A stretch of DNA of 64,000 nt from Hansfordia pulvinata (GCA_006538405.1 BJKQ01000018.1:327001-391000); one strand, 5' to 3'; shown: positions 1 through 12,991, counted from the stretch's first letter. The notes: a model not told the origin generated them from the letters alone. Numbers and translations: made by a program.

Positions 1-71
1 GTTTGTTGTCTGCCTCCAACTCCAGTTTCGTTCTTCGCTAGCAGAGCTCTCGCGGCTCGGCTGGGGTCGAT
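1..71. other. Unique left flank of the transposon insertion
   Basis: This is ordinary-composition DNA just outside the retrotransposon. It is not RIP-mutated, although the element starts a few bases later. No gene can be recognised in so short a piece. Joined across the insertion, it would have continued directly into the DNA after 12991. Confidence 0.7.
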
Positions 72-76
72 GAGCC
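72..76. repeat. Target-site duplication, left copy (GAGCC)
   Basis: GAGCC lies directly before the left LTR and again at 12987-12991 directly after the right LTR. A perfect 5-bp duplication at both edges shows that 77-12986 entered as one integrase-mediated insertion. Confidence 0.93.
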
Positions 77-217
77 TGTTGAAAGGAGTCACTGACTGCT
101 CTGAGTGACATGGGCAGTACGGGGAACATGGCTCATGAAGGGTATATAAGGCAGGGCTTCCTCCTACTTTTAGTAGGCTTTAGTAAAATTAAGCTTCTTC
201 TCACACACATTTTAATA
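77..217 (+). repeat. Element A left LTR (141 bp)
   Basis: The LTR begins TGTTGAAAGG and ends in CATTTTAATA, the mutated form of CATTTCAACA, giving a TGTTGAAA/TTTCAACA inverted terminus. A TATA box (TATATAA, 143-149) marks the old promoter. It aligns base for base with 12844-12986 apart from a 2-bp gap and mostly C/T or G/A differences. Most differences where this copy is the mutated one fall in its inner third. Confidence 0.93.
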
Positions 218-3200
218 AGTTATAAGCCTAGCGTTCTCTACCCGTAATCGACTCTTTAAGATGTTATTACTTACTTTTATTAATCTCGTGTAATAATCGA
301 TATATATATTAATAACGTTATATAAATTTATTACTTACCCACTTATTTCGGATTATTTAATCACCGATTAATTAAGTGATAAATAAAATTAAATTACCTT
401 TTATTTCTTATTAAAAGTTAACCTTTATTATTATAAAAAATTAAAGGAAAAGTAATAAATAAGTACGCTTAATAATTAAACCTTAAACTTTAAATCGACG
501 AGTGTTCCTTAAACTTACCTTCACGATCTTTAAACTTTAAAATTATAATAACGATCCTTAAAATAATAATGATAACGACTTTTAATTAAGCCCCTCTTAA
601 AGCAGCTTTAAGAGAACCACTTTAATAAGGGACACAGTGTTTATACTTAAAGCCCTTAATTTAACCGACCTTAAAAGAGCTTAAGTTCGATCTTTATTAA
701 AAGTTAAAATAGTATTAAGGGTTAATATTAATAAGTTAATTATTAAGGCCTTAATAATATTAAAACTTAAGTAAATAAAGGAGAGATCGCTTTTAAAGCC
801 TTTAAAACATAAAAACGACGTTAAGAATAAAGACGTATCCGTTTTTATAACCGATAAAAAAAAGCCCGTCTTTATATTAATTAAAGCCGGATAAACCGAA
901 TATTAAGATAAGAATTAAAGTATAAAAGATATTAAGGATAAAGATAAGCCATACCTTTAATAATAATATATATAACCCTTATCCTTATCTTTATTATAAA
1001 ACATATTAAATTCGTTAATAAAAAGAAATAGAGCCGGTTAATTTATTATTATAATAAGGAGTATAACCGACTTAAACATATATTTATTTATAACTATTCT
1101 TACGTTAAAACTTAATAACGTGAAACTTAATTCCTTTTTATAATTTAAAAACCGAGAGAATTATTTTAAGTGATATAAGGTTATAAAGCTATATTTAAAA
1201 GCTGTTTAAGTGGCTGTTTATCTCCTTAATGGTTTTTATAATGTCTTACTTAACTTAATACTTAAAAACTTAATAAATGCTTAATTAAAAGGATAATAAG
1301 TAAGCGTTATATTTCTTAATTACATTTTTAAGGACTCCTTTAAGCACGTTACTCGCGATATTATAATTGTTAAAAGCCTCTTTAAATAAGTTAAACGGGA
1401 ATTCGATATAAATACCATTTTATTTATTTATAAGCTGGTTTAATAATAAAATAAAATTTATATAATCGACTTTAAAAATATTAAGGAATTCGCCGATAAG
1501 ATTTAAAGTATTTAAGATAATTATATTAAAATCGATATTAAATATATATTATTAATTAATTAATTAACCGCCCACTTTATCACCTAGCTTAACTCTTATC
1601 TTTTTTACTTTATAAAGATATTTTAAGCTATTAATATTAAAGACCTTTTAAACCTCCTTAAAACGCTTCAATAAGCGGAAAGACACGAGTACTTTGTAAA
1701 GAACTTTAATAAGGGATCCGTTACGTTAACGGTATTCTTAATTAAATTATTAAAAAGGGGGCGTAAAGTAAACATGGCCGATAACGGTAAATAAGCTTAT
1801 ATAAAACGGTGTACTTATTATAAAAAAATATATTATATAACCGAGACTTATTAAGATCTTTACCTTTATCTTTAAAGGGATAAAAAGGGGAAGAAGAAAG
1901 ACTTAAAGGCTAAGATAAAACAGTATTAAGCCTTATTAACTTATTAAGACCTAATTTAAGCCTTAATTCTTTATTTTTCCTTAACCACGCACTTTATTTT
2001 TACCTTATATATAATCTCGCTTATAATAATATATTCTTATCACCTTATATAATTAATTAAGCTTAAGTTATTAACTTTAAATATAAATAACACGTTACAC
2101 ACTTATAAGACCAGTTCTTTTATTTTAACGATATCAGCCTTAAGTAAAACATAATAATTAAAGGTATTAACGGTATTTAAATTTTAATCTTTAATAAAGG
2201 GATAATTAAAAAAGACTATTAAATAACGATTAACGTTTATATAATTACCTTTACCGACGTTCTTTTCGTATTATAAATCGGTATAAATTTAATCTTTATT
2301 ACTTAATTTTTAAATCGGGATATAATATTTAACCTTATTAAATCGGTTTATTTATTAAAATTAAAGTTTAATATTATTATTAAAGTAATAAGGTATAATA
2401 GTTTATTCGTTTTAATTATAATGTAAGCCGTTAGCACCGCTTTTATAATATACGTTATCGACCTTAAATATAAACTTTAATATAAGCGGATAAGCCACCT
2501 TAATAAGCAGAACCTCTTTAAGCTTAAACATATTATATAAGGTATATAAGATATTAAAGCTTATTATACTTATAACCCTTATATTAAAAAGAGAATAAAA
2601 AAGGGACCTTATTAATATAAGCTTTTTAAAGGCTATTAAGTAAGAGATATAGTTTTCTTTAATATATATAGCCTTTTTTATTATATAAGCACGAGTAATA
2701 AACGTTATTAACTTACTTATATTAACGCTTATAGCCGGTATAGCTTTATAGTCCTTATAGTTTTTAAAGATTTAATATAAGTATAAGTATAAATTAAGGC
2801 CTTTATTAAGGTATTAAAGAAATATATAATATTAAACTGTAAATGTTAAACGATCTATACCGATTAAGGGGGAGAATTCGTTTTTAATATAAGAAAGTAA
2901 TAATGTTTTAAAGAAGGAATCCACCTTTAAACCTCCTTAACCGAGTAACACGAAGTTCATAGCTTAATAAAAGTCCTTAATATTAATATTCGGGATAAAC
3001 TTCTCTTAATTATAATTAATAGTAAATTTAAGTTATAATATTAATTATACCTTCTCCTTGCCTTTTATTACCTTTAAAACCGAAGTCTTTAAGTAAGCAT
3101 CGATATTATACCTTTTAAATTAATATATAAATATTAATTAAATATTAATTATATTAAAACCCTTAAAATAAAAGTGTGGTATTTTCTCCTTTTTATAAAG

Positions 3201-4766
3201 CGGAGGAAACTTAATAATAAATTAATAATAAGGCGATTTATCGGATACACGGGAGAGAGCGAATACCGGATCTTAATTAACACGGGAAATATAATCCGTG
3301 TAATAGCTTAAAATGTTTACTTTAATATAAAAGAAACCGTGTGGTTAAAAAGAGTCTTAATAAGTATATAAATAAAAGAACTTAATTAACTTAAAAAGGC
3401 AGTTATCACGAGCCCTTTAAGTTAATTTAAATTAAAATTATGTCTTAAATTAACTCCGCCGCTTAAACGCTTTAAATTTTAATTTAATTCTTATTTAATA
3501 CGGGACTTAACGTGTTAAATAAAGATATAAGAAACGAATGTTACGGTTAAAGAACTCTCTTATTTAATAATTAACACGGTTAAGCTTAAGGACCGAGATT
3601 AATTAAATTCTTTAACTTTACTTAAAGCCTTTATCTTAAATTATTTAAAACTTCGTTACGACCTCCGGCCTCGGTTTAACGAATTAAACGAAAATATATA
3701 AGTCTTATATACTTTACTTTCCTTTACCGTTAAAAACGAATTAATTTAAAAAGACTTTAATACTTTACGAGAGGTGTAAGTAAGTATCTTTTAACTTAAA
3801 TAAAAAAAGTTAATAAGAAAGGAGTATAACTTATTAATAAAGAATAAAACTTAATAATTAATTAAGCGTACTGATTTAATATATATATTAAATGGTAAGT
3901 AAGTGTATAAAAGAAAGACAGACGCCGATAATAAGGTGACTCGATTTAAATCACGTTAAGTTACTTAAGGATTTAAGCAGATTATTAATATTAACTTTTT
4001 TAAAATCTTTACTTTAATTATAAAGCTTATATCTTATAAGATTCTTTTTACCTTTATAATAACACACGACCTTAAAATAAAATAAATAAACGTTAAAACC
4101 GCCTTCCTTTACAGTAATATTAATAAAGACATTTACGTTAAGTAATTAACCGGTCTTAAAGACGGTACTTAACATGTTTATAAGCTTAATAAGGCCTTAT
4201 ATAGCCTTAAGTAAGCTTTTAAGGTTTAATTTAACACTTTTAATACGTTTATAGCTTTTATTAGCTTTTTCCCTTTAAGTGTTAATCCCGGTGTCTTTTA
4301 TTATCTTAAAAAGAAACTTTATATTACTATTTATATAAATAACCTTCTCTTAATAAGAAAAGATATATAATTAATCTTAAAAGTAAAGAAGGCCTTTAAC
4401 GAGAAATTTAAAATGTTTAACTTAAGTCTTTATTAATATTACTTTAATATATAAATTAAAAAAGATAAGATAATTAAAACGATCTTATTAAATTAAAAGG
4501 GGTATATCGATAAAATCTTATAATTATACGGATTCGCGAGAGTAAGTATAGCCTTAACCCTTATAATTAAAAAGTTAAAGAAACCGGATTTAAATTAATT
4601 ATATTTAAAGAAAGATCGGCTCTTTTATTAATCACTTATTAATAGCCTTATATACTTAATATTAAGGATAAAGCTTAATATTATATTTATTATCTCTTTA
4701 ATTAATAAGTTTAATTTTAACCTTACCTTAATATATTTAAAGGCCGTAAAACGTATCTTTCGATAT
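218..4766 (+). other. Element A interior, gag-pol remnant before the insertion
   Basis: This is AT-rich RIP-mutated coding relic with no open frame. It holds the nucleocapsid knuckle, integrase and RT remnants described under element A. The primer-binding site should begin directly after 217, but the mutated bases do not let me name the tRNA. No host gene is seen. Confidence 0.85.
4762..4766. repeat. Target-site duplication of element B, left copy (GATAT)
   Basis: GATAT here matches GATAC at 12138-12142 apart from one C-to-T change. The pair brackets element B exactly and places its insertion inside the RT region of element A. Confidence 0.85.
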
Positions 4767-4877
4767 TATTATAAGGAGAAGTCTTAACCTAGCTTAATAC
4801 ATTCTTATATAAGACCAGTATAAACTCCTTATAAATACCCCTTAGATCTCTTATTAAATATAAAGGTTTAAGGTAAT
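4767..4877 (+). repeat. Extra 111-bp tandem copy of the start of element B's left LTR
   Basis: Positions 4767-4877 repeat 4878-4988 at an exact 111-bp offset, with a few transition differences. The target duplication (GATAT) sits before this extra copy, so it is part of the inserted element and not a separate solo LTR. The right LTR at 11954-12137 has a single copy. Confidence 0.85.
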
Positions 4878-5061
4878 TATTATAAGGAGAAGTCTTAACC
4901 TAGCTTAATACATTTTTATATAAGATTAATACGAACTCCTTATAAATACCCCTTAAATCTTTTATTAAATATAAAGGTTTAAGGTTTAATTCTTATTTAT
5001 TATATATCTTATATTACTTTTTTAATATTACTTTATTTAATTATATCTTTTATTTATAATA
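4878..5061 (+). repeat. Element B left LTR (184 bp)
   Basis: The LTR runs from TATTATAAGG to TTTATAATA, the RIP-altered form of TGTTATAAG...CTTATAACA. It has exactly the length of 11954-12137 and aligns along its full extent. Confidence 0.88.
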
Positions 5062-8000
5062 ATTTTAAACCTTCCTCTTTTTAATCACTTAAAGTAATGG
5101 CTTTTACCGTTAAGAATAACGATATTAAAAAGGGATTATTTTATACTTAATAAGTTAATTTACCTTAAATTACCGATAAATAATAACCGTTACTCTTATA
5201 AAATAAGAATAATTCTTAAAAGGATTAAAACGATAACTTATCTTTTTTATAAATAAAGGAAAAATAATTATAAAGGCGATTAAATAATATATTAATAAAT
5301 ATAAATAATATTTAAAAAAGATTATAAAAGTTAAAGATCTTTAACTTAATATATAATAAAGTATAAAACTTAAATTAATAATAACCACGTTATTAATTAA
5401 GATATAAAGGACTTAAGTAATGCTTAAAGTTAAATCGCCCTTAAAATAAAGGTAATTTTTAAAAGTAAGGAACCCCCTCTTTAAAATTAAACTTAAATTT
5501 AAAAGAAAACTTATATATTAAACCGTTTAAATTTATAAGCCTTTTAAATATAAGCCGTTACGTTAATATAAATAGTATTAAAACACTTAATATAAAGTTT
5601 ACTTTCTTTTAATAAAATACTTAATAAGCTGATTATAAGATTATCTTTTAAGCTTCCTTAAAATATATATAAAATAATAAAAAAAAGGTTATTTTTAATT
5701 ATAAAAAGTTAAATAAGACTTATAAAGGCTTATATTAAACTTATTATAAAACGTTATTTTAAAAAAAGCTGTATACTTTTAAAGGAAGTTAATAAGAATT
5801 TATAAAATAAATTAAGTTTATTATTAAACACTTTATTTATAAGTAAGTAGCTTTAAATATATAATAAAAGTAAGCCGCTTAATGTTTAATTTAAAATCCT
5901 TATTAATTTAATTAATATTTAATTAAATTAAAGTATTAACTTAAATTTTATATTAATTAAAAACAGGCCTTATTATTTTTAAAGAAATTACTTTTTATAT
6001 TATAAAATAATATTTTTAATTATATAATTAAGCTATTTATTAAGTATATAATAATAATAAAGCTTATTACTTAACGTTAAGAATTATTAAGTATAAAAAA
6101 GAAAAAGTTTATTAAAAAGACCTTTTAATATAAAGACGATATATTATTAAAGAACTTTTAAAACACACTTAGTAACGTTAATAATAAAAATCAATAAAAG
6201 AAACGTAAAAATAATAATAATTTAAAGTTAAATAACCTTAATATTAAAAAGTAAAAGCTTATTAATTAAAAAAAGGGTGTTACTTATTATTATTATAATA
6301 AAAAAGGTTATATTAAATTAAAATATTATAAGTTAAAGGTAAAGTAAAAAAAGGATAAGAACTTACTTAAAAACCTTATAAAATAATTAAGAAAATAAGT
6401 AAAAAGGTAATATAAGCCTTTATATATTTTATCTTTAATTTATATTAATTTATAAATCTATTTATACGGTTTTATATACTTTACTTAATACGGCCACCTT
6501 ATAAGGGAGCTTTAAAATTAAGTATATATATAAACTTAAATACTTACTTAAAGGTTAATTTAATTAATTTAAACTTTATAACTTAATATAAATTAAATTA
6601 AGCCTTAATAAAGCTTATATCCTTTATAAATATAACACGAATACTTATTAAAACTTATAAATCTTATTAAGTAATAATAATACTTTAAAATAATAAAGGG
6701 ATTAAGCGAACTTTATAAGTTTTTTATTTAATAATTAATTAAGACCTTAAATTATTTAATAATTTATTACTTTTATTTAATAATATTATAACTTAAAAAC
6801 GAATCACGTTATAATTAAATATAAATTATTAATAATTTAAGTATAACTCGATTAAATTTATATTAAAGTTATATTAAAAATTTTAACGGACTTAAAATAA
6901 AAACACTTATTATTATATAATAATATAAGTAAACTTTAACTTATTAATAAAGATAATAAACATTTTTATAAGTTAAAATTATAAGGAAATTAAGCTTATT
7001 CTTACTTATTTTTAAAAGTTTAAAGAGTTCTTTAATATAAATAATATTATTAAGCTCCTTTTATATAAAAGGGTTAATTATATTATTAATTTATAATTAA
7101 ATAAGGATCCTTTATATATACTTATTTATTTATTAATAAATAATAAATTATAAGAATTATATAAGTTTATTAAAAAGATATAAAGTATTAAAAAGATAAG
7201 GTTATTAAAAAGCTTAATAAGAGCTTTTATCCTTTTTATTTTTAAGTATAATAAGACGCTTTATTTATATATAAATTATAAAGGACTTAATAAGGTAACG
7301 ATTAAGAATCAGTATATATTACCCTTTATTTTAAAGCTGCTTAATAAAGTGTTAAAAGCTTATATCTTTAATAAGTTAAACTTAAAGGATATATATTATT
7401 ATATCTGTATACGTTAAAGCGATAAATAAAAAACTACGTTTTATACTTAATATAAGTATTATAAGTTTTTAATTATACTTATAAGTTTAAATAATACTTT
7501 TATTACTTTTTAAGCTTATATTAATAAAGTGTTAAAGGATTAACTTAATAATATATATGTTATTTATTTAAATAATATTCTTATTTACTTTAAGGATAAT
7601 AAAATATATATAAAACATTTATAAATAATAATTTAAGTACTGCTTAATATAAGCCTTTATATTAAGCTATTAAAGTGTTAATTTTTTAAAGAGTCCTTAA
7701 AGTTCTTAAAATATATAATATTTATTAAAGAAATTTTTATAAACCTTATAAAGGTTAATATAATTACTTATTAACCTTTATTAAAGTCTTAATATAATAT
7801 TTAAGTTTTTATTAACTTTATTAACTTTTATTAACACTTTATAAATAAATTTTTAAAGATCGCTTCTTTTTTAATTAATTATTTAAAGAAGTCCGAATCC
7901 TTATTAAGGCTTAAAAAAGATAAGTTCCTTAATATATTAATTAAAAAGGCGTTTTTTAACTTAATTTAAGTATTTAAAAAAGCTTTTTTATTACTTTACT

Positions 8001-11000
8001 TTAATTTAAAGAAGTATATATATATAAAAACCAATACTTTAAGCTTAAGTATATTTAAGATCCTTTTATAACTTAATAAAAAAGGTAAATAATATTTAAT
8101 AAAATTTTAATCTTATAAGTTATTTAAGGCTGAATTATAATATATTATAAGTGATTAAAAAATACTTATAATAATAAGTAATTTTAAGTATTAATAATAT
8201 TACTTATAAGGCTTTAAATTCTTTATAAAAGTTTTAAATAATTATAATAATTTATATATATTTATAAAGTTTATATATTTAAACGGTTAATAAGTTAAAT
8301 AGCTTTTATTCTTTAACCTTTTTAATTTTAAGATTAAGTATTAATTAAAGAAATAAAACCTTACCGATCCGTTTTTAAAATAATTAAATTATTAAAGCGA
8401 TAAGCTTAATAATTTAAAACTTTTACTTATAATAAAATAAAAGCTTAAAGTAAAGAATAATAATATTAATAATTAACTTATTAACCTTTTAATATACGTT
8501 ATCACCGTTTTTAAAGTATATAAAGTGTAAATAATTATATAAAGTTATATATATAATATTATAAAATAAAACACCTTATATATAAAAGAACCGTTTATAA
8601 TATTAAAAAAGCTTTTAATATAAGCTTAAAGAAAAGATATAAAATATATTAAGATTTATAAAAGAATTAATATATATCCGGATTAAATTATATAAAGGCC
8701 CTTTTTATATTATAAAAAGAAGATATTTATATTTATTAAGGATAATATTAAATTTTAATTATTATAAATATATTATAACGATTTATTAATAAGGCACTTT
8801 AAAGTTAATAAAACATTAAAATTTATTAATTAAAAGTTTTATTAATTATTATAAAAAGTAAAAGTTTAAATATATATTAAGTAATATAAAATTTATATAA
8901 GTTTAAAGGTGAAACGTTATTAACCTTATAATAAATTATAAAGCTTATTAATATTAAATACTCTTATATAAAAGCTATTTATAAACTTTATTATAAGCTT
9001 ATTAAAAGTATAATATTAAAGGTAATAAGTAAATAATATCTTTATCTTTATAAATAAGTTCTTAAAATTATATATATTTTAAGCTATTTTAAACACGATT
9101 ATAATAAAAGAGCTTATTATATTATTATATATTAAAGTTTATTATAAGTTTAATAACCTTAAAGATATATTAATAAATAAAGGCTTATTATTTATTAATT
9201 AATATTAATTTAACTTATATTATTATTTATATATTAAAAAAAGGTATTTAATTACGTTTTATATATAAATTAATAAGTAAATAAAATATATAAATATTAT
9301 ACTTAAAATATACTTACGTTACTTTATATAAAGATAAATAAAGTGTTAATTAATATTATTAATTAATATATATTTTATAATTAATAATAATATAAATATA
9401 TTAATAAAATAAAGCCCTTTTTAAATATTATATAATTAATAACTTAACTTACTTAATATTAAGTATATTACTTATAAAGGAAAAGGTATATTAATCCTTA
9501 TAATAAAAAATAAGTTAAAAAAGCTGGTAAATCTATAATAAATATTATAAAAAAGTGGTATAAAGTAATAAAGTAATAATAAAAGTATTATAATAAAAAG
9601 TATTAACTTTTATAAATATAAAAAGGTTAATTAATAACCTTATTAATTATAAACTTTTATATAAAGTATAAGAAAATTTTATTAAAGTATATAAGATTAT
9701 TTTAAATCTTAAAATTAATAAGTTATATAATATATAAGCTTATATTACTTTTAAAATATAATTAAATTTATAACGTATTCTTAATTTAATATTTAAAGCC
9801 TTAAACCGCCCGTATATATAACTTATTACTTATATTAAACCTTAATAATAAAAATAAGTAAAAAATAAAAAACGTTATTAATTATTATATTAATAAAGGT
9901 ATAAATTATTATAAAGTGAAATAAGTAAAGTGGCCTTATAAGTATAATTAATAAGTATATAAAAACGATATATAAAATATAAAGTAAGTAATTATTAAGT
10001 TCTTAAAAAGTATTAAGGTAAAACAGTCTTTTATTAATAAGATTTAAAGAAAACACTTAAATTAAAAGGCTTAAAACGGCCTTAAAACCCTTTTTATTAA
10101 AGTGCGAATTTATAAGTTATTTATAACTCGATTATAAAAAGTTATATTCTTTAAAAAGGATTTAAACCCCTTTTAATTTAAAATTAAATTATAAACGTAT
10201 TAAATACCTTATAAGTACCCTTTAATTTTTAATAATAAATAAAAGGAGTAAAAGCGTTTTTAATATTAAAGTAATTATACTTTAAAATAAGGCTAAGCTT
10301 TTTACTTATAAAATGTTATATATCTTATATATATTAAATAATAATAACATGTTAAGCTTAATAACCTTAAGCTTTAATAAGGTATAATAATATTATTACC
10401 TTAATATAAAATTCCTTTTTAATCTTAAATTATAAAAACCTTTATTAAAACGGATTAAAACCCTTATAAAATAAGCATAATTAAAAAGGTATTTATTACT
10501 TTAAGTTTAATAAGTAAGATTATATAAATATAAGTTTAATATACTTATATAATAATAATATAATAATTATTATACGTATCATTAATAATCTTTTTAATAT
10601 TAAATAAACCTTACTTTATTTTATATATAATTATAAAGGATTTAAAGGCCTTTTTTAAGCGAAATTACGTTAAAGTAATATTTTTTTATTACTTTTTTTT
10701 ATTAAAGTGAATATTCTTTTTTTAATAAATATCGGATATAAAATTAAAAAGAATCGTAAAGCGTATAATATTATATTTAAGTATAATAAATAATTAAATA
10801 TAAATAAGATATTAAAAAACTTTTATAAGGATTTATAAAGGTATTAAAAAGAATTTAACTTATAAGCTTATAAATATAATTACCTTTTTAATAATAAATA
10901 TAAATAAAACTTATAAGTTAATTAAACTTATAAATAACCTTAAGTAAAATATAATACTTAAGTTAATAAATATAAATAATTACACTTATATATTTTTTAT

Positions 11001-11953
11001 AAAATTTTAAAGTAATAATAATTAATTTATATTTATTATATATTTTATTTTTAATATAAATACTTTATTAATAAGGCTTTTTAAAAAGGGTCTTATTTAT
11101 AATAATATTATAATATTTTTATATAAAAGTTAATAATAATTTAATTAAGTATTAAAAGGGTTTTATAATATAAGATTTTTAAACCTTACGTTTTAAAGTA
11201 AAGATAATAATAATATTATTACGCTTACTTTTAAAAGTTAACTTAAAGGTAATAATATTCTTATTATTATAAGGCTTATTAAAAATTTAAATAATTAAAT
11301 TATTACCTTCGCTTTAATTATAAGATAATTTAAACGGGTTTTAAAAGGGATTTATAAGCTTTTTTTTATCTTTATTTTTAAAATTATTAAAAGCGTTAAT
11401 AAAGTTTTTATTATTATTTAATTAATTATTTAATAACTTTAATTTAAGGTTATTAAGCTTATTATTAATTATATTAAAAATTAAAAAAAGAAAAAATCCG
11501 ATTAAACGGAAAAAGTGTAAATAAGATATAAATAATAAAAGAATTAAAAAGGAAAACCTTAAGATTAATAAAAAAAAGAATATAAAGTTAAGAAAAGTAA
11601 TATTATTTTATATTTAAGGAGATAGCGGATTAAAGCATATTAATTATATAAAAGTGTATAATTATTTATTAATTATATAAATTAAAAAAATTTATATATA
11701 ATATATTTTTTAATTAATTATTATAATAAAGTAAACACGTGTATAATAAATATAAGTTATTAACGACTTTTTTATAATTATAAAGGTATTATTATATTAA
11801 CTTAATAACGCTTAAATTAATTATTATAACGGTTAAGGTATATACTTTAATATATTAACCTTATTTTATTAATATAAGTATAATATATATTATAATTATA
11901 TTATATTATTATTAATAATATTAAGTATAAGTTATTAAAAAAGAGATATTAAT
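5062..11953 (+). other. Element B interior, gag-pol remnant and long 3' region
   Basis: This is extremely AT-rich relic. Gag, RT, RNase H and integrase motifs are traceable to about 10.0 kb. From there to the right LTR (about 1.9 kb) I recognise nothing. That part could be an untranslated 3' region, an extra frame or a further degraded insertion. Confidence 0.75.
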
Positions 11954-12137
11954 TATTATAAGGAAAAGTCTTAACTTAACTTAATATATTCTTATATAAG
12001 ACCAGTACGAACTCCTTATAAATACCCCTTAAATCTCTTATTAAACGTGGAGGTTTAAGGTTTAATTCTTATTTATTATATACCTTATACTACTTTTTTA
12101 ATATTACTTTACCTGATCGTGTCTCTTACTTATAATA
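11954..12137 (+). repeat. Element B right LTR (184 bp)
   Basis: The LTR starts TATTATAAGG and ends ACTTATAATA. It matches 4878-5061. It is slightly less mutated toward its right end, for example keeping ACCTGATCGTGTCTC where the left LTR has T-rich sequence. Confidence 0.9.
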
Positions 12138-12142
12138 GATAC
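12138..12142. repeat. Target-site duplication of element B, right copy (GATAC)
   Basis: GATAC pairs with GATAT at 4762-4766. Element A sequence resumes directly after it. Confidence 0.85.
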
Positions 12143-12843
12143 TTATAAGGTATTAAGGATTATATGTTACGATTTATAAAGGAATTAAAATGGTTAAATG
12201 GTTATATTAATAATAATTAAGTAAAAGATCTTAATATTAAAAGGTTAACCTTTAATTATATTTTTAATATCGGTAATACTATTATTAATTAATCCTTTTA
12301 AAGGTAAAAGAGTGTCGTACTCTCTTTATATAAAGTAAAATATTATAATTAAACTTAAGTTATTAAAAACGCTATCTTTTTAACCCGGCTTTTTTTTAAA
12401 CTCGCTTTAATTAAAAGGGAAAAGGAAGACTTTATAAAAGTATTTTAAGCACGGACTATGATTATTTACGGTGATAATTAAAGGGTTATAACCTTAACGA
12501 AAAATCACACGTTATATAATAAGTTTAAGTATATTAAAGTTTAATTATAATTTATCCGTAAGCAGGTTAATATTAAGATAATTAATTTTAAGTATATACG
12601 CTTAAAAGAAATGGTGGCTAACGGTTTAATAAAGCTATTAAGACTTATAAAGTGGCCTTACTTTATAAAAAGGCTAAGGCTTATAAAACTTTATAAAAAG
12701 AACACTTAATTATAAAAAACTATATAAGAATATATTGTATAAGGGCTGAGTACTTAACAGGAGCTGGATTTAACGGGAGTACTTATTATCTTAAAAGATA
12801 TAAGACTTAAGAGTTATTTAAAAGTCACGATAGTGAGCGGGAG
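12143..12843 (+). other. Element A interior, 3' part (RT end / RNase H relic)
   Basis: This is RIP-mutated sequence that continues element A after the nested insertion. The RNase H domain is expected here by copia order, but I could not read clear motifs. It ends with the purine-rich GTGAGCGGGAG (12833-12843), the likely polypurine tract. Confidence 0.75.
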
Positions 12844-12986
12844 TGTTGAAAGGAGGGTCACTGACTGCTTTAAGTGATATAGGCAGTACGGGGAACATGG
12901 CTTATAAAGGGTATATAAGGCAGGGCTTCCTCCCACTTCTGGTAGACTTTAATAGAATCAAGCTTCCTCTCACACACATTTCAACA
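12844..12986 (+). repeat. Element A right LTR (143 bp)
   Basis: This is a nearly intact LTR, TGTTGAAAGG...CATTTCAACA, with a TATA box at 12912-12918. Its left part carries a few RIP-type changes relative to the left LTR, and its right part looks unmutated. Confidence 0.93.
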
Positions 12987-12991
12987 GAGCC
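12987..12991. repeat. Target-site duplication, right copy (GAGCC)
   Basis: It matches 72-76 perfectly and marks the right edge of the element A insertion. Confidence 0.93.

Larger units (their letters stand above)
4767..12137 (+). mobile_element. Element B: RIP-inactivated Ty3/gypsy retrotransposon nested in element A
   Basis: This 7.4-kb LTR element has 184-bp LTRs at 4878-5061 and 11954-12137. Ghost motifs include a CX2CX4HX4C knuckle at 6285-6326 and a Ty3/gypsy RT block reading like YKGLNKVTIKN at about 7270-7310. The RT YLDD, now YLNN, is at 7565-7576. A stretch resembling the C-terminal gypsy integrase (LRYFI...NN...SPF) lies near 9310-9450. RT before integrase is the Ty3/gypsy order. 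A chromodomain-like stretch may lie at about 9880-10010, which would make it a chromovirus; this is inference. Every frame is broken by TAA/TAG, so the element is non-functional. Confidence 0.88.
77..12986 (+). mobile_element. Element A: RIP-inactivated Ty1/copia retrotransposon, split by element B
   Basis: This is an LTR retrotransposon whose own sequence is 77-4766 plus 12143-12986 (about 5.5 kb). Ghost coding motifs survive in order. A CX2CX4HX4C nucleocapsid knuckle lies at 1810-1851. An integrase-type HHCC remnant is near 2465-2590, and an integrase TD.GGEF-like core remnant is at about 2855-2883. The copia RT block KTAFLY...KALY.LKQA is decoded from 4092-4226, and the RT catalytic YVDD, now reading YINN, is at 4332-4343. 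Integrase before RT is the Ty1/copia order. Stops are almost all TAA/TAG and fit C-to-T change on either strand, so the element is dead. The RNase H part should lie in 12143-12830. A purine tract, GTGAGCGGGAG at 12833-12843, precedes the right LTR. Confidence 0.9.

Noticed and set aside
4767..4877. Separate solo LTR next to element B
   Set aside because: The 5-bp target duplication of element B lies outside it, so it is an internal tandem copy and not an independent insertion.
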